Numbered from the stretch's first letter, positions 36,503 through 49,690 are shown. The stretch: DNA of 64,000 nucleotides from Casuarius casuarius (GCA_003342895.1 PTFA01000275.1:744001-808000); one strand, 5' to 3'. Numbers and translations are program-made. Notes: generated from the sequence alone by a model not told the origin.

Positions 36503-39500
36503 TGATATCTGATCCTTTTAATTCTGTTTCCTCCCAAACACCTGGGAATGATTTCGAGAATCAGAGATTTTGGTATTACCCTGACCCTGACATTGTGTGT
36601 ACACCTGGCTGCCTGTGTGATCCATCTCTCTGATGGTCATGATTTTCCAGTCTCCCTTTCTCATCACCAGGAAAGCCCCTTGACAAACTCAGAGTAAATA
36701 AACCTCTTCCGCCCAACTCTGCACAGCAAATCAATCACTCATTGAGGCCATATTTCCAAGTAATGGCCAGCTATGTCAGAGGATTCCTTTTTTTCTTTAA
36801 GCATGTATCTTCCACGCTCACTACTTTAAATGTCATGATTTAAGTAACTAGAACCAAACTGCTCCTCAGTCTAACACAACAAAAAATGGAGAACAGTTAA
36901 CAAATGGTGATCAGTATTTTGTGTGAGATCCAGGAAACTTCCACTGGAGAGTAAATGCTAACGTCTCTTAAAAGGACTGAAAGAGCCCATTGTATGTAGA
37001 ATATATGGTCAAGTGAGCAGACTGTACAGTATTTTTCAGGGTAAAAAATTTATGCTCTGTCACCTGAGAGGTGTTGTTCAACTTCACATTTATTTCACAA
37101 GGAAAAAACACAATTTGAAGAAAGAAAATAGTACTGAAATGGTAGCTTTCTCTTTGCTTCTCATGTAAACCTGTCACTTCAAGTTTATTTGTGGGATTAT
37201 TCCAGCAATTCCCCTTTCACTCATGCTAGAATTCTAACTTTTTTGCTAGTTTAGCATCATTGTAAAAACATTTGCCGATTTGTTTCTAACAGCCCGGAGC
37301 TCCCTAGCAATATGCAGAAATTACCTTTTATTTAGTTAGTTTGTTAGGTATTTTAATGTCCTGAACATCTCTCTGAAACATCTATGCAGTGCCAGCCAAA
37401 ACATTTTTATCATCTTTTTTCTCAGGCCTCAACGTTATCCTGCAACTATCTTGTTACCCAGTTCGCCTGCTGTGTTTCTTCGCTCACTTTTGGTAAAAAC
37501 TGTAGTCAGGGTTTTTTAACATCCCAGACATTTTTCTAGTTCACCTGTGTTTCTACCATTCCAATAATGTCAGACAGTGTTTACAAAGCACTTGAGAAAA
37601 ATATATAGTGTCAGTACGCCAATCTTATTATGTAAACTATTTTTTCAGCTTTTGTGCCACATGTATTTAACCATTTCCTACTTCACCCAGCTTCACCTTA
37701 TTTTCCCTGATCTTTGGCAATGGTAGTCTGTATAAATATGGTACATAGCCCTGGGACTGCCATAAAGAGACTTTTAACATTAGAGGATAAAATGAAGCAA
37801 GCACTGCACTTGCAATTTGTGTATTCAGTATTACAAACCTTTTTCTCAGAGAATAATATGGTAAACATGTTTTGCAAGAGATCATGGAAAGACTCTTTTT
37901 CTGTATGTATGCAACAAAGCTCCTAAAACAGAATATAGCCATCCTAATTTAGAAACTACAGACAGTGGTACAATACAGTGACATTTCTTCCCAGAAAAAG
38001 AAAGCAATGTTACGTCAGGAAATGTGTTAGAAAAAGTGAAAGGAGGAGGGGAAGTGAAGTTCATCATGACATATCCCCAGAAATACAGATCTTGACAGTT
38101 TTTATAGACATGTGCATGCGAAACAAAAGTAAAATGCATAAGCATGTATTACTTGGTGCATGGATTCACTATCTGTTTTAGCTTTTGCTGACATGACTTA
38201 GGAAAGATCAGTGTTCTTTTATACACCATATAAAAGACAGATAGATATAGATATAGATATAGATGATAGATATAGATATAGATGATATAGATATAGATTA
38301 GATATAGATGAGCTGGGTAATAATTGTTTTATTTCAAACCCCACTCTATAGTAATGGCATACTGTTTAATGATTACCAATGTATTGCATATATTTTATCC
38401 ATTTCACAAAGAAGAGACTGTGCATGTATGTATGTACATGAATCTCTGTATGACAGAGAAAGAGTAAAATGCAGAAAGAGAAAATTGTTTTTGTAATTAC
38501 TTTGGGGGAAAAAAAAATCTTCTAACTACCCATTTTGAACTAACCTTTATCTAGACCTTGGGTTTCTCTAAGCTAGCATAATTGACTGCAGTGGCCAGAA
38601 GACCATCAGTCTCTGATTTAAGGTTAACTGCAAAAATCATTTTGAGTCTCCTGTCTTCCTAACTATGAACCACAACAGTGCTTGAGACCCTGGAGAGCAT
38701 CACAGAGAAAGAGGCAAAGCTCTGCAGCTCTTGAATTTCCATTTAATGATTTTGAGACAAGGATTTCTGCTCAGTGTCCATCTCCTGTTGTATCCCCTTA
38801 TTGGTACAAAAAGAAGAGGATCTAAAAGGAATCAACTCCTAAATTTTCTACACTATCCAAAAATACGTAATCTGACCTATATAACAGCAACTTGTATTAA
38901 GTGAAGTAGTGTATCAATGGGTATTCAGTGCAGCTCTGCCAAATGAAGATCTTTGTAATGGAATATTATAGCCCATAGTTAATAAATTGTTTGAACAGGG
39001 CATCCCATTTAGTCAGATTCTGCTTCCTAACAACTTGCTAAAAGATGCTGCATTCCAAGGCTGAATAAGACATTTTATTCATGCCTTTCAACATGCTATT
39101 TTGCTTTTGCAACTGAAACATTAGTCTTTCTACTATGTCATAAAAAGCTGGTTCCAGACTGAAAAAGATTATGTGATTATGGGAAAAAAAATTACGTTGA
39201 TATGCTAGCTCAGTCAGTAGTCTTTAGCATTTCTCTTGTTTCTGTAAAAATAAATTTCTGGTAAAGTAACACTGTATACTAACCTGAAACAGGGATGCTT
39301 AAAAGGGGTAAGTCAATCATCTCTTCCATACATTTATGATTTACCATGAATGATTCCCAAATTTCACTGAATATTTTCAAATTAACTCTTCTCCATTGAC
39401 ATGTCCTACTATATATTTTGTTTCATAATCTTGCAAATTAAATGAATAGATTTAAATGCTATATTGAAGCAATCCCAAGAGCCTTAAAACATTAAATACT

Positions 39501-40969
39501 GTTTTCTTAAGCCTGTTTATGACATCTATGAGGCACACACTAAAAATACTGATTGCTGAAGCTTTCTCCATTCAGAGTTCCTTTGCATTTATTGAACTTT
39601 GCTTATTTTGCATCTAATATTGGAACTCAGAAGAGAGTGCCTCTATTTTAGGAATTTAATTTCATTGAAGTTTGTCCCTTCAGCACACAAGACCTTTCTT
39701 GAATGATGGGTCTTCTACAGGGTAGGCTCTGTCAAATTTGTGGCTATGGCTGAATACACTTCAGTAATTTATTTCCTGAGTTTTTTGTGCTAATGTAATG
39801 AGCTACATCATAGCTGAAATTCAAGATGTAGAAGCTGCCTTCTTATCAGCATAAAGCATATCTGTATTGAAAGAGTAAACCCTTTCTAAAGATAAATATA
39901 TATTTGTAAATCAAAGGTTTGAGATTTATTTTAACTCTATAAGAGTTTAGAAGTTAGAAATACATAACAAAAACAGTACCTGGGGTGCCTTTGTTGAATT
40001 TCAACCAGTCAGAATAAACAAGGATTGTAATATAATTTAAATTTGTGAAAGCATCTCATAAGAGTACAGTTTTGATCTTTCAATTTCTAACTTGCAGGGA
40101 CAAACAGATGTTTGTTCTACATAGGAGTTTATTTTATGTTCTTAAATTTTACACTATAACATCAAAATCTAAATATAAGAATGAATTGATTCCCAGAATA
40201 TATCTGTGAACACTTATCATCTGCTTTTCCCCCTTCTCTTATTAAGCTGAATGACTGAACTTAAAATATACCTTAAATGAATTTTGGTTATAGCCTTTAC
40301 TTTCAGAACATTTTTATAATTATCTGCAAATATTAATGGAAAGAGTCTAGGAACTTATCTATTTCAAATTAAACAGTTGTTAGTTATTTAGCAAATAAGC
40401 ACTTCTTATTGCAAGGCTGCTGCACCAAGCAGAATTCTGTGCTTGAGTGTTTTTAAGAGTTCATTTCCAGAGTTAGAAAAAATGGGAGAGTGAAGCCACT
40501 TGGGGACTTGCAGCTCCTGCCTTCCTTTTGTAGATATTGTTAGGTGATAAATTATACCAAGTACACTTAGGAAAATTAAGACCTCTACCTGTCCAGCCAG
40601 CTTTCTAAACCAATGCTTATTCCCAGGGGCAGGTGTATGGAAGCAGCTCAGCTGGACTTTGGGGACCAATTAGGAACAGATAGGACCTCCAACAGTGCTT
40701 CCATATTAAAGACGGAGTGAATTAATACCAGCTGAAGAGTTTGCCACAGAGCCCTTAAATGTTTACTTATATCTTAATGACGGTTAATAATAGAATGGAA
40801 GGCTGATAAATATGTCGAGAGAACTACAGACCTAAGATCAACTTTGTAATATTATTCTTATCCTCATACGCTTCATGTAACACAGAGTACCTGAGGTACT
40901 CCATTTTTCTGAAGGTCATTGTGACACAAGAGATTGAATTACAAGTGCTCGGAATTACAATCTTTAGTT
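36503..40969. other. Unique AT-rich DNA, nothing recognised apart from a GATA array
   Basis: No gene or clear transposon in about 4.5 kb. Overlapping open frames on both strands at 37,667-38,181 (up to 91 codons) have no domain in common with known families and are not supported by splice signals I can see. Confidence 0.4.
38238..38311. repeat. GATA/ATAGAT simple repeat
   Basis: About 74 bases of GATA tetramers mixed with ATAGAT hexamers. GATA cores are binding sites for GATA factors in principle, but a microsatellite of this kind needs no function. Confidence 0.93.
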
Positions 40970-41045
40970 CTTAGTTAGGCATCTAAATACGTGGGCCTAT
41001 TTCGAAAGAGTTCAAAACCCCTCAGTTCCAATTTAAATCTCATTC
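40970..41045. repeat. Possible ancient interspersed repeat fragment
   Basis: The order 'TTAGGCATCTAAATACGTGG', then GGGCCTATTTCGAAAG, then CCTCAGTTCCAATTTAAAT resembles an old repeat end in sauropsid genomes (GGCACCTAAATA ... GGCC-ATTTTCAAAGG ... CTCCCATTGAAGTCAAT). It is strongly diverged; the family is unassigned. Confidence 0.33.
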
Positions 41046-44000
41046 TGCATTGCCTACCATCAAAAGACTGAGATCCTTTTGCACCACTGCAGCAGAAGAA
41101 AATTATTTTAGGAGGTCCAGGGGTCCCAAATAATATCTAGTGATAAAATTTACTTTACACCGTTAATGAATGGGACAGTTTGATTGTATGCTGCATGGAA
41201 GAACTTGTACCCTTGAAGATGCAGTAAACATAGTTTTGCACCCAGCGGGTGAGAAGCTAAAGGGACTAGAGGATGTATAGACATGATTGAACTGGTGAAC
41301 TGGCAAACTACGGTTTGTTCAGACTTCTGATTTAAGATGCTTTCATTTTAAATTCCTTTCCAGGTTCACAGGGAGTGCACACATATTTGTCATTGTGACA
41401 GAGCCCTTGTTGTGCAATATGCATTTTAAACCCTGCTTAGTGAACATAAAATCTTAATATGAATTGCCTCAGTGCAATCTGCTCAGGCTTTTTATAACTC
41501 CTAGGAGTCCACAGACATTTATGTTCATATCCCCGATATTTGTTCTCAGGAGATAAAGATTCGTTGAATAGTGGTGTGTCACAGCGAGGGAAATTAGTGT
41601 ACCATTTTTCTAGTATTCTGAATATACACAGTCACAAACAGACATACACACTACCAAAAATATATTAAGTTGTTCTCTAAAAACAGGTTCTAATGATTTT
41701 GAACATATAATGGAATTTCTCAGAATGGAACACAAATAAAAAAAAAAATCACTTTATTACCTCTGTGATTCCAGTTAGATATCAGGGGAAACACAAACAT
41801 TAATGGAGAGTTAGGTTTTCTTTGCAAAGAGAATAGCTATACTTGTTTAAGAAAAATAGGGAGCACAGACCTTCATGCTTGAATGAGAAAGTCAGCCACA
41901 CTGTGCCCCATCTGCTTGTGAAAAACCTGTGTTTATTCTTCTTGTGAAACAAGTCAAAATGACATGACGTCTCATACTCTACTGAGTACATCTTTACAGT
42001 GTAAATTCAAACAATTTAAGAATGGCTGACCAGTTAGTCTAAGAGAGCACAGCAAAAGAAGGATCTCAGAAGAACAAATACTTTTTAAAGCTGTTGTGTC
42101 TTCTCTACATTTGCTTTGGTTGCTAAAATTAAGATTTTGAGCCAATGACATAACTAATATTTATTTCAGAGATTGAGCAGGTCTTTAAATTTCAGCTTAT
42201 TAAATTGATTTGGGCTCCATTTATGTAATTGAGAATGGGATTTTTGCCAGCAAAATTAAAGTCTTTTGACCATTTGAATAAGGAAGCTGTGTACAGTCAT
42301 CTATATTTTATTCATATCATGGTAAAACTGTCTGAGAGTGAATGGTTCTCTTCTTCCCTTCTAAATCAATTCCATTATGATTCAGAGCCAAAAGAAAATG
42401 TAGTCAACCAAGTCCTATCTAATTCATATTTATAGGTGTTGAAATACGTATCTAAAATTTGAAAGCATATAATTATGTACATATATTTCAAGTTCTCAGG
42501 TGCATAAAAGTTTGTTTGTCAACGTATCCAGAAAAAGCTCCAGACTTGACAACAGCAAGCAGCTCCGAAGACAGAATGGCTGTCTCCAGCAACTAGAGTT
42601 ATTGGAGTTTAACAAGTTAGAGCTCCTCAGATGCTCCATCTTAGCTAACCATATGCGTCCTCCATGTAGCACCAGCTCAGAGACTGTTTCTGTTTGACTT
42701 ACTGTCTTTTCCTGGAGAAAGCAGGAACTGGTTGGTCAGGTAGAAATGGCAAAGTTAGCTTTGTGGCAGCTGTTGGGGTACTGAGAACCTCAAATCTGGA
42801 TCTAGTCCAAGAGCTGCTGCTGATGTGGTTGTCAGGCTGTCACGAAATCTCCATACCCTCAATGTACTTGTTTCCCAGGCAAGTTATTACTTCAGATAGA
42901 GACATATAATGTGCCGAAGTCTTTGGCAATCAAGATAATAATCATTCAAAATTCTCTGTAGAGATGGGATCTTAGCCAAAAAGGTTCAAGTTAATTATTT
43001 TTTCCCCAATGCTTATGTCAACATGAATTGTCCAAAGATAGAAAAGGAAAAACAGCGTTGTAAAGGCCCAAAGTAAGATCTTTCATCCTCAGAAAACAAT
43101 CTCACCCAGATTTACTTATGCAAGTACAGTTCAAATACTACTTTTAGCTTACATTTTGGAAAGAGTACTGGCATGCACTATGGTAGAGTAGCAAATTAAT
43201 CCTTTGCCATTGTAATGAATTAATTTCACTGTCAATTTTGTGAGTAGGAATCCACAAACTCAACCACAAGCATTCAACCTGTACGTTTGTTCCAGTAATT
43301 TGTCTGGTCAACACTGTACCATACAAAAACAAACAAAAAAATGGCTAAGGGTATAATTTCTCATTTAACTTTTGCTAACAAAAATGTTTCTGCTTGTCAC
43401 CTATGCTGCTTCTGCTGTCAATGGAGAGAGACAGACACCTGTAGAGGGTATTTTTTTCTTTTTCTGATCTTAACTGCTTGTTTTTGGAGAGTGAATGACT
43501 TCAGCTTTAAACAGCTGAAATTGAATGCAGTGAATCAAACTTAAGACAAGCACAGTATAGGTGCCAAAATATAGTTTGGTCTATTGGCAAACATATCTGA
43601 GGAATAAAGTACAGTTAGATAATCATTGAAAAACTGTGAGAAAGGGAATCGAAAATCTTTATTGTTCTATAGTTTCACACAGGTTCAATTCCTTTCCTCT
43701 TTTACCAAGAAAAAAAAAAAAGTAATTTCAGCTTGTCAAGTCTCCATGAGATTGGCTAACTTAAAACCTGTGCAAATTTGAAGAGAGGGTAACTTTCTAG
43801 TCATCACAGCTGTAGTTTGATTGTCCACTCAGGATAAGGAATAATGAAGAGCAGAAGAGAGATGAAAACTCACAGCATCCTTTCCTCTCCTCCCCTGCCC
43901 CTGGGAATCCATTCAGCAGACAAGAAAAGTAATGAAGTTCTTATCTGTGGCTGAGAAAGTAACCCTGTTTGGAGGCAGCTCAGTAGCAGCAGCAGAATAG

Positions 44001-44246
44001 GAAAAGAGCAGCTAGTAGGGAAGGAAAAAAAGGAGATGCAGAAAGAGATCACAGTAGAAGTAAATAAGATGTACAAAGACCAAGGTGGAAAGAATATTAG
44101 TTTCGATTTAATCAAAGGAAATATAATTGTGATTCATGGACCTCTGCACTTGAACAATAAATATGTGTGCTGTTTTGAAGGGAAGTGGGGAAAGAAGTTT
44201 GAATAATACTGATGAAAACATGAACGTCTACTGTGTCTTACTAATG
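41046..44246. other. Unique DNA, nothing recognised
   Basis: About 3.2 kb without a supported gene or transposon. The part at 42,500-42,900 is somewhat richer in G and C and holds two adjacent open frames (65 codons at 42,500-42,697 and 71 codons at 42,694-42,909), but neither has a recognisable domain. Confidence 0.4.
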
Positions 44247-44288
44247 AGGCAAGGCAAGGCAAGGCAAGGCAAGGAAAGGAAAGGAAAG
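44247..44288. repeat. (GGCAA)n to (GGAAA)n pentanucleotide repeat
   Basis: Five GGCAA-type units pass into GGAAA units by a single C-to-A change. It is a short microsatellite. Confidence 0.93.
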
Positions 44289-44639
44289 TTTAATGTCATT
44301 TTAATGTGTGCAAAATCAAATGAGACTTTTTTTAAAAAAAAAGTAGCACTCCTCTAACAAAGACTGTGGTTCCCGGAAGAACAAGCCTTTTCTCTTAAAA
44401 ATACATTATGAAAAAATGAAAATCACAGCTGAAACATCTTTCAAGACTGCTGATGTTTTCAGAAAAAAGGTTTTCTTTGATAGTGATGTGACTATAAAAG
44501 AAACAATGATGGAAACGTCTCACTCAAAAATATCGCAAAAAAGAAAGGAATTATGCAGATAATTAATGAGCTATATTTTGCATACAAATGCAGAGAAAAA
44601 AATTTAAAAAGTTTATATTTGCTAATGATTAAAAAACAT

Positions 44640-45835
44640 TTAATGATGTGTCTGTCATTGGTTTAAATAGGGATATTTGCATTTGGGATAGCTCGAGCGA
44701 GCCACATAAACAAAGATATTTCGAGGACACGAATAATGAAGAAGAAACAAGAGAGGAAGGTAATTATGTTGAGTTCGAGGATGTTATTAAATGCAAAATA
44801 ATGATGATGAAACTGTTTCTATAACAACAGATGGAGCACCAGCTATGTTTGGATCCAAGGCTTCATTGCTCATCATCATCAACAGGCACTCAGAGGAAAA
44901 GTGATAGACTTGACACATGTTAAGGGAGTAGTGATAAAAAAAAGCTAACTCCATTCAGGTCAAAGGCCTTTTAAGATTACAGGTCATGTGTTGTGCTATG
45001 GAGAGTCTTGGAAGACAGAATTTTGCAAATTGAGGTGAGCTAGTTGACTGAATGTCCTAGGAAAATATATTGAGCTTTTTTCCAGAGGTGAAGATATCCT
45101 TACAACCAATAAAAAAAGACAACAAACTTTTAGTGCTTGACTGAGTTAAGGCAAGAGCTGGAGGAAAAAGAAATGATTATTACACATGTGGCAAGATGAA
45201 AGCATTTCCAAGTGCCATCCATGGGAGGTTTGCTTTGTGGATACAATCAGTGAAAAAGTAAATGCCAGAAGACCTCAACACTCTGACCTTAAAATCCTCC
45301 TGATTACATCATGAAAACAATCTTGAAGAAGTAAGAGAAATATTATAGAAAATGTATTTCTCAAAGGCAGGACTGCAAACTTGAAAACTAATGTATACTA
45401 TCTGTATACATTAAAGAGTACTTAGAGCCACCAGTAGAATTTGTATCATCTTGCTCGTGACGGTTAGCAGTCTGCGTGCTTGGCTGTCAGAGTGAATGGA
45501 CTGTTACATTTGGATGTCAGTGCATTAAGAAGGAAAGTCTCACAGTGTAAATGGATGGCTGCTTGGAAGGCTGGAGCAAGATGGGTGAAATGTGGTGATA
45601 AGGTGACAAATCTGCAGACTTCATTCGGCTATCCTGGTCTTCTCCTCCAATCTATTCATCTGCACAAATCCATATTCTTTGCAATGAAAACTTTGCAATT
45701 TACATACCGGGCAAATCCAAATGACAAATATCTGGATGGCTGCATGAGAGAGCATGTTACCCATCATATTTTCAGAAACTTTCAACAGCAACAGCAGACA
45801 GCGTGTAGTATCAAATATCCCAGTATTCGGTGAGT
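44640..45835 (+). pseudogene. Decayed hAT-family transposase (ZBED5/GTF2IRD2-like)
   Basis: hAT transposases cut and paste DNA with an RNase H-like fold and a C-terminal dimerisation domain. The conserved TDGAPxM block is plain at 44,815-44,860 (SITTDGAPAMFGSKASLL). After a frameshift, the HQQAL block follows at 44,871-44,945 (HQQALRGKVIDLTHVKGVVI); between them lie the residues expected before the core H. A degraded RPFKI...YGE segment follows (about 44,967-45,003), where the family has the RxF...EVRWLSRG stretch. Near the end, FFAMKTLQFTYRANPNDKYL and GCMREHVTHH at about 45,678-45,767 fit the dimerisation region (F-AMK---YR---D--L---MR). Numerous stops and frameshifts show it is dead. No terminal inverted repeat or 8-bp target duplication is evident. 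It may be a transposon fossil or the remnant of a domesticated ZBED-type gene. Family membership rests mainly on the first two blocks. Confidence 0.72.
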
Positions 45836-45939
45836 AGCTAATGCAGCACACAAGGAATTACAACTAAACCCTTATCTAACTCATTATGATGCCAAATAAG
45901 ACTTTAAATTTTATGCCAGTCGATTCACAGGTATTAGCA

Positions 45940-46045
45940 AAATGATTGTGGTTAAAACAAAGAACTGGGAGTCAGAACAGCTGGCTGTATTCTCAGCTCT
46001 ACAGCTGTTTTCTTGATTTGGGCCAATTACTAATGTTGTTTAAAA
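45940..46045 (+). repeat. MIR-type CORE-SINE fragment
   Basis: The order GTGGTTAAAAC, AGAACTGGGAGTCAGAACAG, CTGG, then TCTCAGCTCTACAGCTGT and TTGGGCCAATTAC follows the MIR consensus (tRNA-derived head into the core and its CTTGGGCAAGT block). Divergence and small deletions fit an insertion from before the amniote radiation. Confidence 0.66.
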
Positions 46046-46114
46046 AATAGATACTGAAAATTAGATACTCTTCCCCCCACCATTTGTCTGCAACTCCATA
46101 TTTAAATACTTCAA

Positions 46115-46195
46115 TAAAGAGGTCCAGATTTTCAGTAGCACTTAAAAATCTTCCTCCACTGAGTCAAAACAATGGGGCTTGCTCACCTATGGAAA
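46115..46195. repeat. Possible ancient interspersed repeat fragment
   Basis: GGTCCAGATTTTCAGTAGCA at 46,121-46,140 is followed by a diverged CTCCACTGAGTC-AAACAATGGGG segment. This resembles an old sauropsid repeat end (GGTCCAGATTTTCAGAGGTGC ... CATTGAAGTCAATGGG). It may belong with the fragment at 40,970. Confidence 0.38.
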
Positions 46196-48862
46196 ATAGA
46201 CCGTTACTTAAGGGATTCTTTTAAAAATATCTTTAAAATGTAGTTCTTAGGCAATTTGTATTTATAGAATCTTATCCTGTGTTCCCTTAGCATCCAGAGG
46301 TCTCTGTGAATCCAGTTGCACTTTTGAGTATGCAAGGAATATGCCATGACTCCCAGAAATTGTGCTAAAATTGGAGGAGAAGGAACCATGAGAAAATTAA
46401 GCCAAAACACACCAGTAAATATTTATTTAAAACAAATCCCCTCTTCTTTTTTCCCACCTGCTCCCAAAGGTTCCATCAGTTTTGCACAGCAATGTTAAGT
46501 TAGCTACAAAGCTTTAAAATAGTGCTAAAAATGCCCTGAAACTAGGTATTTAAGCCAAAGTTTGCACATCTGCATGAATGGCAAAATAATTATTCAAAAT
46601 TAGTGAGTCATGTTATCACATTACATTAAGCACTAAGAGAAGCAACGACTATTTGGCATTTATTACAACTTTAATTAGTATTTTTAAAACACCATTCATG
46701 AGACTGGTGTTTTTACAGAATTGATAAAGGTAAACTCCAAGTCCATAAAACTAAGTGTGACATAAAGTCTGGAGGCAATAAAACCAGCCGAAGGGGAAAA
46801 GAATTCAAAGAGGGCAAAGAATAACAGATTATAGAGAGAGTGCTAGAAAGATATTATTGACATTCTTCTAAATCTAGAACTATTTCTTGAGGTAAGCTGA
46901 TTCAAGAAAACCTTACCTTTATACTGAAAATATATTTGTTTTGTTGGAGCTGTGGAAGATTCTTGAAAGTATGAATTCAACAGAATAGAAATCTTCTGTT
47001 GTTTTATGAATTAAGTTTACAGATTTTTGCAGGGTTTGAGCTCTTGCGCTTTAAGATGATTATTCTTTGTGGAACATAAAACTCGGGCAATGTTTTTTAA
47101 AAGTGCTTAGGCAAATTTTGTATCCAAATTCTGTTGTCCTTTCAAAGGATTTGGAAAGCATATGTTATTATGTATCTTCAAAAATAATCTAATCTCTATC
47201 TGGAAAATAGTCTCTGTTACACTGGTGGTGGGATTTTTGTTGTTTTGAGGAGGTGGGGGCAGAAAAGGAAGGGCCTGACAAGCTTAAATAAAAAGATAAA
47301 TTATATAATGCTATTTGATGCTATCTGTAGCTAAGCAGAAACAACTTTAACAAGCCAGTATCAAGGTCCTGCTCTCCTGCAGACATATATTTATGTCTAC
47401 GCAGGTAAACGCATTGCTTCATTCAGCAACCCCCACCCCAAACTAAGATGACCAAAGTGGTTCACAACCACATAGCTTGGGACCAGCTGTCCCTAGGCAG
47501 GCTAGTTGTATTCACACAACATAACACTTAGCTCTGGGTTTCTCCAGGCCCCATGCATTATATCCTATTTATCATTTTGGTTTGCTTTTCTCAGTTGAAA
47601 GTGTCAGAAGCAGGTTCAGGGCTGAGTTGCAGCCTACCTGCACAGGTCTTTTAAAATATTAAATTGAAGGTACGTTTCATACTCTAGGATGTGACACAAG
47701 GGCTTGTAGGTCTGTTGGAGACACACAGCTTGCTGGAATGGTGTTATAATACTGCATGGAGACAGTGAAGCCAAAGGCATTGCAGACTTCTCTATCCTGC
47801 CTCTTGGGAAGGGGAACTTTTCCCAAAACATTTTCCAGCTGGATTCCAGAGGGAACTAGTTAGTTCATACAACAGAAAAGGCAAGAAGTTTATAGAATAA
47901 AAGGCCATTAACATTCATAAAAGTGGTCTACCAGGGGATAGGGACTCAGTAGTGTTACTGAAGAGTTTTGTTATTTGATAGTGTAGATGCACGCTGCAAT
48001 TGCTACGGTATTGTAGTGCTATCACAATAACACACTGTCTCTTCCCTCGGAACAGGAAAAGAGAAGCCAAAAGATGGATGGAAGAAACTACTATGGAACT
48101 CCTTTTATAAATGGAAAATTATACATAGATCTATGTCTGTATTAGTAAATTAAACAAATCTGGCTTTGTTTCATGTCCCTGAGGACAAGAGGCATGTCAC
48201 AGCTCACCTCCATGCAGCTGAACTCTCCCACTCCCCAGAAGGGAGACCTACATCCAACTGACCATCACAAATGGTCCCTGGCCCACTCTTGGCCCCCATT
48301 TGTTCCAGGCCTTGTTTGGTTGAGCTCTAAAACAGCTTGCTGTTAGCTGGTCCAGGGCATATCATGCCAGGAAGAGGGCTTATGAATTGTAGAGATGATC
48401 ATTCATTAGCTCATATACATTAGCCCTCATCTTGTTTAGTCTGCTACTGTAGATGCAGGCAGAGAGATAGAGATCATACTACTAAATTGAGGCCATAGGA
48501 AGTTCTGGATACAGTCAAACACTAATATACAAATTATGTAGAATATATGACTAGATCCTGTTCATCCAGTCATTAAGATCTGATATATAGGAAGAAAATA
48601 TATCACCAGCTTTCCAATTAACATGCCTGGGTTTCTTTTCTAAGAAATCATGATGCAAGCATAGCAGAAGATGCATACATAGGCTTTACTCTGACATGGA
48701 GGTAAGATGCAGACAAACTATACATTTGGATTGATCAGTCTGGAAGCTTTTCAAAATACTACAACTCAAGGCATAATCCTACTAAAAACTTCTCAGTGTC
48801 TTAACTACAAAACAGTGTTCTTACCTCAGAAGTCAGTCATCATATTAATGATTACAAAAGAG
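46196..48862. other. Unique AT-rich DNA, nothing recognised
   Basis: About 2.7 kb with no supported gene, RNA or transposon. Open frames of 65-68 codons on the minus strand (46,204-46,410 and 47,634-47,831) carry no recognisable domain. Confidence 0.45.
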
Positions 48863-48921
48863 CATAATAATAATGATAATAATAGTAATAGTAATAATAA
48901 TAATAACAACAACAGCAATAA
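48863..48921. repeat. (AAT)n/(AAC)n microsatellite
   Basis: Imperfect trinucleotide array that changes from AAT to AAC near its 3' end. Poly-Asn and poly-Leu frames read from it are artefacts. Confidence 0.93.
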
Positions 48922-49047
48922 CATGCCTTGCTTCTTGGAAAAGATAGCCTGCTTGTAAGATGATGGTATTTTTGAAACAGGCAAATAACACAAATAGCTT
49001 AAACAACCTATGCTTGTAGACATCTCATTGCTTCTTTATTTTTAGAT

Positions 49048-49335
49048 GTACATGCATATATATATATGTGTGTGTGTATATATAGTGTCTATACATACAT
49101 ATGCATACATATAGACAAATAGATGTTCTTATGTGTCTGTGTATTCTATATATATCCTTTTTTAAGTATGGAGCAAAGCATGCATATATATTTGTATTAA
49201 ACTTATTCATATACACATTCCTGTGTGTCTGTATATGTATATGCATATATGCATATATATATATGCTAACACTCGTGTGTGTATATGTATGTGTGTGTGT
49301 ACTCATTCTTTTTTCTAAGTATGGAGAAAAGCAGT
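49048..49335. repeat. TA/TG-rich microsatellite cluster with a 153-bp duplication
   Basis: Dense runs of TATATA, TGTGTG and ATACAT fill the stretch. A diverged larger duplication is superimposed: AAGTATGGAGCAAAGCA (49,164) and AAGTATGGAGAAAAGCA (49,317) are 153 bases apart, and both follow a T-rich stretch and a TG-rich run. Because 153 is a multiple of three, the minus-strand frame at 49,025-49,471 (148 codons) shows matching PYLKKDIYRIHRH and PYLEKRMSTHTH segments. I judge this frame a by-product of the repeat. Confidence 0.8.
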
Positions 49336-49599
49336 CCTGCCCTTCCCTTTCCTTTCCTCCCATCCCCCTCTCCGAGTTGTGATGTGTAAAATCCGTTGTA
49401 CGCCTGCCAAAGGAGACCCACTTCTTTCTCTCAGCACAAACAATGATGCAGCAGTTTTGGACACTACCCACAGAGGCTAAGTTTGTTTTGAAGCTGAGCA
49501 GCTTTGTCCCTAGTGCAATATTCTAATAGCGTGACTTAATTCAGCAAAGCTCCTCTTGTGAAATCTTGGCGGTAGAAAAATATTTGCCTACTCAAGAGA

Positions 49600-49690
49600 T
49601 CCTGTTTGGCTACTTTACTCACATGGAACTGCACTTACTTAGTGTAAGTAGAAGTCTCATTGATTTCAATAGAGTAATCAGCATGTTCGC
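49600..49690. repeat. Possible ancient interspersed repeat fragment
   Basis: TACTTTACTCACATGGAACT, then CTTAGTGTAAGT, then CTCATTGATTTCAATAGAGT resembles an old sauropsid repeat containing 'TTACTCACATGAGTAAGT' and 'CCATTGACTTCAATGGGA'. The match is loose and the family is unassigned. Confidence 0.28.

Noticed and set aside
49025..49471. 148-codon minus-strand frame with a repeated segment
   Set aside because: The repeated protein pattern is fully explained by the TA/TG microsatellite and its 153-bp duplication.
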